DNA from: DASXUL01 sp036504855
GTDB taxonomy: Bacteria > Armatimonadota > DTGP01 > JAKQQT01
NCBI GenBank assembly: GCA_036504855.1
Contig: DASXUL010000119.1
Location: 1-64,000, forward strand
Direction of reading: 5' to 3'
Length of the DNA stretch: 64,000 nt
Under the pieces are notes generated by a model, which saw nothing but the letters and a program-made list of their open reading frames with translations, did not search any database and was not told the origin of the DNA. Both the position numbers and the translations under genes were made by a program. Each line of letters starts with the position of its first letter. Positions within the stretch are counted from its first letter, which is position 1. This document shows positions 43,282 through 56,500 of the stretch, one piece after another.

Positions 43282-43412
43282 CAACGGGTCTAGCGACTGG
43301 AACTCGCGGGCAAGGAACTGCGCGACGTCGTCCTCCGGCGCCTGCGGATTCAGCCTGCGAAGGCAGGCTTCGTGCTCCTCGTTGCCAGCGACCTTGGTCG
43401 CTGGGGCATCGC
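43282..43412. repeat. Intergenic repeat with CTTC-loop stem, copy B (inverted)
   Basis: Reverse complement of the family at 42351. It contains CCAGCGACC-TT-GGTCGCTGG (43385-43404, a perfect palindrome) and, on the minus strand, GCCTGC-CTTC-GCAGGC. The stem bases differ from copy A but pair again, with the same CTTC loop. Confidence 0.8.
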
Positions 43413-43482
43413 CTTTGCCCGGCTGCCGTCCGGGGCGCCATAGTCATCGCATCACCCTTACGACGAACGAGGAGACGCTCTC

Positions 43483-44253
43483 TTGCCTGCCGATTTCCCC
43501 ATCCTCCCGATCCTTGAGTTTGACCCCAATCCCGCCGCGCTTCTGGAGCCATCGCGCCTCGTGGCGCCGGCCGATGTGCCCGAGCACTGCGTGTTCTGCT
43601 TCTTCCGCGAAGTCATCGAGGGCCTGCGGGAGAAGCGCGGGGCGCGGGAGGTCGCATGCCTGCACAGCGAGATGGGGCGCCACCCGGTCTACGAGCTGGA
43701 GATCGACGGTAAGCGCCTCGCGGTGATCCACCCGGGCATGGGCGGGCCGCTGGCGGCAGGGACGCTGGAGGAGTGCATCGCTCTCGGCTGCCGCAAGTTC
43801 ATCGCGTGCGGCGGCGCCGGCGTGCTGGACAATTCCATCGCCGTGGGGCGCGCCGTGCTGCCCACCAGCGCCGTGCGCGACGAAGGGACCTCGTACCACT
43901 ACCTGCCGCCCTCCCGAGAGGTGGAGCCCCACCCGGCCGCGCTAGCCGCCCTGCGCGCCGCCTGCGCCGCTGCCCGCATCCCCTTTGTGGAGGGAAAGAC
44001 CTGGACCACCGACGCCGTCTACCGCGAGACCCCAGGCAAGGTGGCCGCCCGCCGCGCGGAGGGCTGTCTCACGGTGGAGATGGAGGCCGCCTCCTTCTTT
44101 GCCGTGGCCCGGTTCCGGGGCGTGGTCCTCGGCCAGATCCTCTACGGCGGCGACGACGTGAGCGGCGACGAATGGGACCACCGCGGCTGGAACCGCCACG
44201 GCGCCCGCGAGACCATCTTCGGGCTTGCCGCGGCCGCGTGCCTGCGGTTGTGA
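43483..44253 (+). CDS. Nucleoside phosphorylase (PNP/UDP family)
   Basis: 256 residues, normal for the family of purine and uridine phosphorylases and MTA/SAH nucleosidases. GKRLAVIHPGMGGPLAAGTL, FIACGGAGVLDNSIAVGRAV and CLTVEMEAASFFAVAR hold the phosphate and ribose sites (EMEA is the ribose-binding motif). The first 35 residues extend beyond the core. It splits a nucleoside with phosphate. The C-terminal DEWDHRGWNRHG resembles relatives annotated as uridine phosphorylase-like. TTG 43483 with GAGGAG upstream. Confidence 0.9.
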   Translation: MPADFPILPILEFDPNPAALLEPSRLVAPADVPEHCVFCFFREVIEGLREKRGAREVACLHSEMGRHPVYELEIDGKRLAVIHPGMGGPLAAGTLEECIALGCRKFIACGGAGVLDNSIAVGRAVLPTSAVRDEGTSYHYLPPSREVEPHPAALAALRAACAAARIPFVEGKTWTTDAVYRETPGKVAARRAEGCLTVEMEAASFFAVARFRGVVLGQILYGGDDVSGDEWDHRGWNRHGARETIFGLAAAACLRL

Positions 44254-44283
44254 AGTTCGTGAGACCGTCGCCAAGGAGGCAAC

Positions 44284-45054
44284 ATGCTGGCCGCGCAAGA
44301 CATATTCATCCGAGCGCTGGAGGCCTACGAGGGACTGGGGCCAGCGGTAGTACGGGTAACGACAACGATGGGGATCTGGCCATTCCTGAGCAAAACCACC
44401 TCCGAGTTTACCCTGAACGACTGGGACCACTTCCGGGGCAGGACGATCCGGGGAAGACCGATCCAGGGGACGCCGCGGATTGAGTGGTTCGTGGATGGCG
44501 AAGAGCGAATCGCCTACTGTCGGCGTCGCAACGAGTGGCGTCGCGACCCGCGGGCACGGGTGCAGTCCGGCGCTGACGGGCCGAGCGTGTTGGCCTTCGT
44601 GCGCGTCCGCGACGGGCGCGACTGGCTTGGGTGGGCGGGCATGGTGACTGCCGCCGTGGAGGAGACTCAGTTATACGGCCCGCCTGCGCTTTGGCTGAGA
44701 TGGCGCGATGAATCGTGGCTTCCAATGGTGAAGCCCGACGGCGCCGGGCACTTGGTGGCCGTTCGCGACACCACTCCCAGAGAGACGGAGGCCCTCTTTG
44801 ACGCGGATAGCGGCCTTCTCCGATGGGTCACGGACCGGACTCAGTACATCCATCCGGGCTCCGGAGAGCCAGTGTGGTCAACCGTGTTGACCAATGTGGA
44901 GTACCGCATGGCCCCCATCCCCTTCCCCGCGACCGCGTTCGCCTTCACGTCGCCGCGCCGCGCCAGGGAAGTGGCGCTCGGCGAACATGGCAGCCTTCCT
45001 GCCCGTTGGACGTCGGGCAGGCGAGCCAGCGAGAAGGCCGCCTCAATGCCCTGA
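44284..45054 (+). CDS. Hypothetical protein
   Basis: 256 residues, soluble. It contains RIEWFVDGEERIAYCRRRNE, AGMVTAAVEETQLYGPPALW and LFDADSGLLRWVTDRTQYIH, then NVEYRMAPIPFPATAFAFTS. The pattern of a small substituted-residue core followed by beta strands is like proteins annotated as DUF6544-type, but I cannot confirm it. AGGAGGC lies 5 bases upstream of the ATG. It is co-directional with the phosphorylase, 30 bases apart. Confidence 0.7.
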   Translation: MLAAQDIFIRALEAYEGLGPAVVRVTTTMGIWPFLSKTTSEFTLNDWDHFRGRTIRGRPIQGTPRIEWFVDGEERIAYCRRRNEWRRDPRARVQSGADGPSVLAFVRVRDGRDWLGWAGMVTAAVEETQLYGPPALWLRWRDESWLPMVKPDGAGHLVAVRDTTPRETEALFDADSGLLRWVTDRTQYIHPGSGEPVWSTVLTNVEYRMAPIPFPATAFAFTSPRRAREVALGEHGSLPARWTSGRRASEKAASMP

Positions 45055-45285
45055 TGCCCGGCCGGAGGGCGACGACCATGCCTCGCGCTCTATCCAGGTG
45101 AGACGGGCAGTCTGCTTAACCCGCAGACCCTGTGAGGGACCTCTGATCCACAGACGATTGAGGGCTGGAGTTAAAAGGTTCCGTGCAAGATCCGCGAAGC
45201 CGCTCTGTGACAACCCCTTCCATACAGGGCATCGAGATGTGTTTCGCTGTGGCGTCTGCGTTACGCCGCTGCCGGTGGTGGCATG

Positions 45286-45327
45286 GCACGATTAGTATAA
45301 GCATGACTATACTAATCGTGCTTATAC
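45286..45327. promoter_or_regulatory. Nested inverted repeats before the ATPase-DUF234 gene
   Basis: GCACGATTAGTATA (45286-45299) and TATACTAATCGTGC (45308-45321), perfect 14-bp arms with 8 bases between. GTATAAGCA (45295-45303) and TGCTTATAC (45319-45327) form a second 9-bp pair using part of the same DNA. AT-rich in a GC-rich region. The rest of 45055-45353 holds nothing else recognised. Confidence 0.7.
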
Positions 45328-45353
45328 AGATCTGGCGGCCAAGGAGGGACCCA

Positions 45354-46796
45354 ATGGCGGCATTCCACAATCGGTCGGTAGAGGCGGCTATATTGCGGGG
45401 AGCGCTAGCCTCGAAGCGGTCCGAGCTCTTCATCGTGTACGGACGCCGAGGCGTGGGGAAGAGCGCCCTCATCGAGTCCGCCGTATCCGAGGCGGCGCCG
45501 ATGGGGGTCTTCTATCGCGCAACGCGTCGGACCCTGTCGCTCCAGTTAGCCGATCTCACTGAGGCGGCACGGATCTCTTTCCCCAACGCGTTTCTGGGTC
45601 AGCCATTTGAATCGTTCGGCGTGTTCCTGGGTTTCCTGGCGCATCAAGCGCGGGAGCAAGATGAACCGGTTGTCGTCGTAATCGACGAACTGCCATATCT
45701 CGCAGATGTGGATCCGGGGCTCCTAACGGTCATACAGAACTGGTGGGACGCCAACAAGACGCTTCCCAACCTCAAGGTCTTTCTGGCTGGTTCCTATGTC
45801 GCCTTCATGGAACGGCAAGTGCTTGATGCGAATGCCCCTCTCTACAACCGGCGAACCGGCGCAATGCGGTTGGAACCTCTCGACTATGCGGCCGCGGCTC
45901 TGTTCTTTCCCCACTACACGCCCGAGGATAAGGTCGCCGCTTACGCCATACTCGGGGGGATGCCGTCCTATCTCGAGCAGTTTGATCCGGGGCGGTCGGT
46001 GGAAGAGAACGTCAAGGCGACGGCCCTGAGGCGCAATACCTATCTTTCCGAAGAACCGAACTGGCTGCTGCTGGAAGACTTGCGGCGTGACGTGGTCCAC
46101 GGATCCATCCTGCGGGCGATCGCCGCCGGACAGCGAAAGCCTTCAGACATCGCCCGCGCTATCGGGAAGACGTCGGCACAGGACGTGGCGCCTCACTTGG
46201 CGACGTTGCAGGATCTGGGTCTGGTGGTCCGTGAGATCCCCGTTACCGAACACAGCCATAGCCGCTCTCGCACCTCCCTCTACAACATCGCCGACAACTA
46301 TCTGAGCTTCTGGTACCGCTATGTGGACCCGTCGCTTGGCCTCGTCACCCGCGGTCTGGGCGACCGCATATGGGAGGCGTCGGTAGCCCCGACGCTCCAT
46401 GAGTTCATCTCACGCCCAGCCTTTGAGCGCGTGTGCCGTCAGTATCTGTGGCGGGCGCTTGCACAGGACGCGCTTCCCGAAGGCCTGACTTTCAGCGACG
46501 TCGGCAGTTGGTGGGGAGCCGGCGACGTGGAGATTGATGCCGTAGCCGTTGATGAGCGCCGCAGGCCGACGCTCTGCGGTTCATGCAAATGGACGAACTC
46601 GCCGGTCGATGTCCGGGAGTACGCGGCGCTTCAACTCGCAGTCTCTCGCGCCGGGTTCGGCGAAGCGCCGGGCCTTGCGCTCTTCTCTCGCTCCGGCTTT
46701 ACCCCGAGGCTCACGGAACTTGCCGCCGGGCAGAGCCCGCAACGACTGCTCCTTGTCGATCTCGACGCGCTCTTCAATCTGGCGCCGGTATTCTGA
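45354..46796 (+). CDS. ATP-binding protein with C-terminal DUF234 domain
   Basis: 480 residues from ATG 45354 (AAGGAGGG upstream). N-terminal STAND/archaeal-ATPase-like motor: ELFIVYGRRGVGKSALIESA (Walker A), VVVVIDELPYLA (Walker B), then LKVFLAGSYVAFMERQVL. The C-terminal part (residues 290-480) matches DUF234 (YNIADNYLSFWYRYVDPS, EIDAVAVDERRRPTLCGSCK), a restriction-endonuclease-like fold whose D-x-D/CK pattern looks intact. The family is common in archaea and sporadic in bacteria. The biological role is unknown; a defence or regulatory role is speculation. The flanking operator-like repeat suggests tight control. Confidence 0.88.
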   Translation: MAAFHNRSVEAAILRGALASKRSELFIVYGRRGVGKSALIESAVSEAAPMGVFYRATRRTLSLQLADLTEAARISFPNAFLGQPFESFGVFLGFLAHQAREQDEPVVVVIDELPYLADVDPGLLTVIQNWWDANKTLPNLKVFLAGSYVAFMERQVLDANAPLYNRRTGAMRLEPLDYAAAALFFPHYTPEDKVAAYAILGGMPSYLEQFDPGRSVEENVKATALRRNTYLSEEPNWLLLEDLRRDVVHGSILRAIAAGQRKPSDIARAIGKTSAQDVAPHLATLQDLGLVVREIPVTEHSHSRSRTSLYNIADNYLSFWYRYVDPSLGLVTRGLGDRIWEASVAPTLHEFISRPAFERVCRQYLWRALAQDALPEGLTFSDVGSWWGAGDVEIDAVAVDERRRPTLCGSCKWTNSPVDVREYAALQLAVSRAGFGEAPGLALFSRSGFTPRLTELAAGQSPQRLLLVDLDALFNLAPVF

Positions 46797-46888
46797 CGCG
46801 GTCTCCAATACGCAACCTCCATGCGTCGGCGCTCGTCACATGTCCATCGGCGGTTCATGAGCGGCTGAAGTGCCAGGGGAGGCTCATA

Positions 46889-48160
46889 GTGGCGATCACG
46901 CGACGGGTGTTCCTGAAGAACGGCGGGTTGGCGCTGGCGGCGGTGGGGTTCGCGGAGGTTGCGGGGCCGTCGTTCCTGGGACGCTCGGTCTTCGCCGCGG
47001 AGCCGGCTCGGGCGGAAGGCGGGCGCAAGACGCTGGTGTGCCTCTTCCAGCGCGGCGCGGTGGACGGCCTGAACATGGTGGTCCCTTACGGCGATGCCGA
47101 TTACTATTCACTTCGACCGGGGATCGCCATCCCCAAGCCGGGCGGGGCCGGGTCGGCCATTGACCTGGATGGCTTCTTTGGCCTCCACCCGGCGATGGCG
47201 CCGCTGAAACCGCTCTACGATGCCCGCCATCTGGCCGCCATTCAGGCGTGCGGCTCGCCGGACGCCACCCGATCTCACTTCGACGCGCAGGACTACATGG
47301 AGAGCGGGGCTCCGGGCGCGAAGACAGTTGCCACGGGCTGGCTGGCTCGCGCCATTCGCGCCTGCCCGGAGGACCGCGCGCGGAAGACTCCGCTCCGCGC
47401 CGTCTCGCGAACGACCCAGACGCCGCGCTCTCTGGCGGGGGATGCCGAGGCGCTGGCGATACCAGACCTGGCCAACTTCGGAGTGGGCGGCCGAGCGCCG
47501 TCCGTGGCCGCCGGGTTCGAGGCGATGTATGCGGGGGCCGACGGAGACTCGGTGCGCGCCACGGGGCGCGAGTCCTTTGAAGCCATCCGCATGTTGAAGG
47601 GATTGGAACCGGCGCGATACATCCCGGCGAACGGCGCCGACTACCCGCGCGGAGCGCCCGGGCCGCAGTTGCGCGATCTTGCCCAGCTCATCCGGGGGAA
47701 TGTGGGCGTTGAGGTGGCCTTTACAGATTGCGGCGGGTGGGACACCCATGTGAACCAGGGCGGCTCCGAGGGACAGCTTGCCGCCCGACTGCACGATCTC
47801 GCCCAGGCGTTGTTCGCCTTCCACACCGATCTCGGCGACAAGATGAATGATGTGCTGTTGCTGACGATGAGTGAGTTCGGCCGCACGGCCGCGGAAAACG
47901 GCAATCAGGGCACGGACCACGGCCATGCCACGTGCTTCCTGGCGATGGGCGGCCCCGTGGCTGGGGGGAAGGTGTACGGCCGCTGGCCGGGCCTGACGAA
48001 GGAGCAGCTTAATGAGGGGCGCGATCTGGCGCTGACGTCGGATTTCCGCTTGGTCTTCGCCGAAGTCGCCGCGCGCCACCTCGGCGCGAGGGCGCTGGCG
48101 CCCATCTTCCCCGGGTTCACGGTGGATGCCGCGAAGTTCCCGGGGCTCGTGCGAGCCTGA
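46889..48160 (+). CDS. Tat-exported DUF1501 family protein
   Basis: 423 residues from GTG 46889 (GGGGAGG upstream). The twin-arginine signal ITRRVFLKNGGLALAAVGFA is clear, with a cut after SVFA. The body matches DUF1501 (alkaline-phosphatase superfamily-like): LVCLFQRGAVDGLNMVVPYG, ATRSHFDAQDYMESGAPG, VEVAFTDCGGWDTHVNQGG and LLLTMSEFGRTAAENGNQGT, DHGHATCFLAMGG. Metal ligands in the DHGHA and GWDTH motifs are present. It acts outside the cytoplasm; the substrate is unknown. In Planctomycetes and Armatimonadota such proteins usually pair with DUF1800 or cytochrome genes, but no such partner is here. Confidence 0.92.
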   Translation: MAITRRVFLKNGGLALAAVGFAEVAGPSFLGRSVFAAEPARAEGGRKTLVCLFQRGAVDGLNMVVPYGDADYYSLRPGIAIPKPGGAGSAIDLDGFFGLHPAMAPLKPLYDARHLAAIQACGSPDATRSHFDAQDYMESGAPGAKTVATGWLARAIRACPEDRARKTPLRAVSRTTQTPRSLAGDAEALAIPDLANFGVGGRAPSVAAGFEAMYAGADGDSVRATGRESFEAIRMLKGLEPARYIPANGADYPRGAPGPQLRDLAQLIRGNVGVEVAFTDCGGWDTHVNQGGSEGQLAARLHDLAQALFAFHTDLGDKMNDVLLLTMSEFGRTAAENGNQGTDHGHATCFLAMGGPVAGGKVYGRWPGLTKEQLNEGRDLALTSDFRLVFAEVAARHLGARALAPIFPGFTVDAAKFPGLVRA

Positions 48161-48195
48161 AAGGCGACGCTTCGCAATCGGCCCGAAAATTGCTG

Positions 48196-48224
48196 TTGAC
48201 CCCTGCTCCGCCCTCTGCTATAAT
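48196..48224 (+). promoter_or_regulatory. Strong promoter for rpoB-rpoC
   Basis: TTGACC (48196-48201), a 17-base spacer and TATAAT (48219-48224), with TGC before it as an extended -10. This is the best promoter match in the window. It gives a leader of about 215 bases before rpoB. Confidence 0.85.
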
Positions 48225-48244
48225 CTAATCTTGTGTCAGTACCC

Positions 48245-48371
48245 AAACCGTATCCACCATTTTTGGCTTTCTGCATGGAGGGCGCAGCGTTGAAAATATA
48301 TCCCCAGCACGCCCCGCTTCCGGTCGTCTACGATGGCCGGTGGCAGCCAAACCCTCCCGGGTATACGGTTT
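48245..48371 (+). ncRNA. Structured rpoB leader with possible 33-codon ORF
   Basis: P1: AAACCGTAT (48245-48253) with ATACGGTTT (48363-48371). P2: TTTGGCT (48262-48268) with AGCCAAA (48345-48351), nested in P1. P3: CCGGTCGTC (48320-48328), loop TAC, GATGGCCGG (48332-48340), all paired with two G-U. A short ORF runs from ATG 48275 to TAG 48376 (33 residues, ending NPPGYTVS), so translation would open P1 and P2. It could be an attenuator or autoregulation site for polymerase synthesis. It is not the usual L10 leader. Confidence 0.5.
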
Positions 48372-48447
48372 CCTAGGTCCCCTGTCGCTTTTGCTTTTCT
48401 CACCACCCCCGCGCGCGCGTTTGGTTTATCACTAGGAGGGCTTCCGT

Positions 48448-53433
<4,986 letters not shown>

Positions 53434-53442
53434 TGGAGACGG

Positions 53443-53540
53443 CAGTCATCAGTCATCAGTTGTCAGTTGTCAGTCATCAGTGCGGAGCCCGAGGGGCTGG
53501 ATCTGAAGACTGAAGACTGATGACTGATGACTGACGACTA
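53443..53540. repeat. Heptad-armed inverted repeat, copy 11 (rpoB/rpoC)
   Basis: The left arm is GTCATCA, GTCATCA, GTTGTCA, GTTGTCA, GTCATCA. The right arm is GACTGAA, GACTGAT, GACTGAT, GACTGAC. The core is GGAGCCCGAGGGGCTGGATCT, without the long GC stem seen in other copies. It begins 9 bases after the rpoB stop and ends 19 bases before the rpoC start. It does not look like a terminator. Confidence 0.85.
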
Positions 53541-53559
53541 GCGTCTTCTGGAGGATGAT

Positions 53560-56500
53560 ATGGCGGAATCCAGGACATTCGAAAAGATTCGCATAGGGCT
53601 GGCGTCACCGGAAGAGGTGCGCACGTGGTCCTTTGGCGAAGTGAAGAAGCCCGAGACCATCAACTACCGGACCTTTAAGCCGGAGCGCGATGGCCTGTTC
53701 TGTGAGCGCATCTTCGGCCCTGTAAAGGACTGGGAGTGCCACTGCGGGCGATATAAGAAGGTGAAGTTTAAGGGCATCGTGTGCGACCGTTGCGGCGTGG
53801 AAGTCACCCGCAGCAAGGTCCGACGAGAGCGCATGGGGCACATCGAGCTGTGCGCCCCCGTGTCGCACATCTGGTACCTGAAGGGCGTGCCGAGCCCCAT
53901 GGCTCTGCTGCTCGACCTGTCGCCGCGCCCGCTGGAGAAGGTCATCTACTTCGGCTCCTACATCGTAACGGCGGTCGACAAAGAGCGCATCAACCGCGTC
54001 TACCCGGACGCCACCACGGAGTGGGATAAGATCACCCAGTACGTGGCGGATGAGCTGGAAGAGCGCAAGAACGCGCCGCCTCCGGCGCCGGCCAATCCGA
54101 ACAGCGTCACCATGGCGCTGGAGCCCGTGGATGACGAAACCCTCGTCGGCCGCATCGCCACGGACGCCGTCGTGGACCCGGAAACCGGCGAGATCATCGT
54201 GGAAGCCGGCGACGAACTGACCCAGGAATCGCTGGACGCGATGACCGAAGCCGGCATCGTTGAGCTGGAAGTGGCGGGCGACGAGCCGGCTCTTGAGCTG
54301 ACCGCCGCGCCCCGCATGCTGGACGATATCGCGGGCGATGACCTGGACGCCGGCCTGGAGCTGATGCGCAAAGTCGAGAAGAAGGAACTCCTCTCCGAAG
54401 AGCAGTTCCGTCAGCTCGAGCGCGTGGTTCACGTGCTGGCGAAGCGTTCCGGCGACAAAACCTACTACGACATCGTGCGCTCCGGCCTGGGCGCCTCCGC
54501 AGTGCGGGAGCTGCTCCGCGAGATCGATCTCGAGGCGCTGCTCCGTGAGCTGGAGACCGAGATCAGCCAGACCCAGGGCCCGCGTCGCCTCCGCGCCGTG
54601 AAGCGCATCGAGATTGTGCGCTCCTTCCTGGAGTCCAAGAGCCGGCCAGAATGGATGATCCTGGACGCGATCCCAGTCATCCCGCCGGAGCTTCGCCCTA
54701 TGGTGCAGCTCGACGGCGGCCGCTTCGCTACCTCAGACCTGAACGACCTGTATCGCCGCATCATCAACCGCAACAACCGGCTGAAGAAGATTCAGGACAT
54801 CAAGGCGCCTGAGAGCATCATCAACCACGAAAAGCGGCTCCTGCAGGAGGCCGTGGACGCGCTGATCGACAACGGCCGGCGCACCCGCCCGGTCGTCGGT
54901 TCGAATAACCGCCCGCTCCGCTCGCTCAGCGACATGCTGAAGGGCAAAGAAGGCCGGTTCCGCAAGAACCTGCTCGGCAAGCGCGTGGACTACTCCGGCC
55001 GATCCGTCATCGTGGTGGGCCCCACGTTGAAGCTGAACCAGTGCGGTCTCCCCAAGGAGATGGCGCTGGAGCTCTTCAAGCCCTTTGTCATGAAGGCGCT
55101 TGTGGACGCCGGCTGCACGACGAACATCAAGACGGCCAAGCGCATGATCGACCGCGTGCGTCCCGAAGTCTGGGACGCCCTGGAGAAGGTTATCCAGGAG
55201 CACGTGGTGATGCTGAACCGCGCCCCCACCCTGCACCGCCTCGGCATCCAGGCGTTCCAGCCGATCCTCGTGGACGGCAAGGCCATCCGGGTTCACCCGT
55301 TGGTTTGCGCCGCCTTCGGCGCGGACTTCGACGGCGACCAGATGGCGGTTCACGTGCCCCTGTCGAGCATGGCGCAGGCGGAAGGCCAGTGCCTGATGCT
55401 CAGCACGCGCAACCTGTTCAAGCCGTCAGACGGCGCGCCCATCGTTGCGCCGATCCAGGACATCGTTCTCGGCCTCTACTACCTGACGCAGCACAACCCC
55501 AGCAAAAAGGGAGCCGGCCTGTTGTTCTCCTCCGTCGATGAGGCGGTGCTGGCTCACGAGACCGAACAGGTTCACCTGCACGCGCCGATTACGGTGCGTG
55601 ACGTGGATCCGGACGCGCTCATCGCCCGCTACACGGCGCGCTGTGAGGAACAGGGCGTCGAAGTGACCGCCCTGAACATCGCGCTGCTGGATCCGTCCAA
55701 CCCGGAACTGGCGGATATCGTGGCCCGCTGCCCGAAGCGCCTCTACGAAACCACCATGGGGCGGCTGCTGATCAGCCGGATCATGCCGTGGATGATGCGT
55801 TACCCGTCAAAGCGCAACGAAGCCAAGAACCGCAAGGGCGTTGTGGATACCGAGCAGGACAAGAAGGCCATCTCGGCCATGATCCGCGACACCTACGAGG
55901 ACTACGGAGCCCAGAGGACCATCGAGCTTCTTGACGACGTGAAGCAGAACGGCTTCACCTACGCCACCAAGTCCGGTCTTTCCATCTCGCTCACCGATAT
56001 GGATGAACCAGCCTCCCGCGAAACGATCATCCAGAACGCCGAAAAGCGCGTGGCGGACATCAACCGGATGTATCGCCGCGGCGCCATCACGGCGGGTGAA
56101 CGCGAAGGCCAGGTTCTGGAAGCGTGGACGGGGGCCTCGGCCGCCATCGGAAACGCGATTCTGGACACCATCGGCAAAGAGAACCCGCTCTTCATGATGA
56201 CCAACTCCGGCGCGCGCGGTTCGAAGACCCAGATCGTGCAGCTCTCCGGAATGCGCGGCCTCATGTCCGACCCGTTCGGCGGCATCATCGAAGAACTGCC
56301 GATCAAGTCGAACTTCCATCGCGGCCTGAACATCCTGGAATACTTCGTGTCCACGCACGGCCAACGCAAGGGCCTGGCGGACACGGCGCTGCGCACCGCG
56401 GACGCCGGGTACCTCACCCGACGCCTCGTGGACGTGGCCCAGGACGTTATCGTGCGGCAGATCGACTGCGGCACCAGCCGCGGCATCTTCGTCAGCGCCA

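Noticed and set aside
42351..43412. Insertion sequence around the gene at 42453-43226
   Set aside because: The gene has no transposase features and no target duplication was recognised; only the inverted flanks are reported.
48245..48371. L10 leader upstream of rpoB
   Set aside because: No rplJ or rplL follows, and the pairing pattern does not match that leader.
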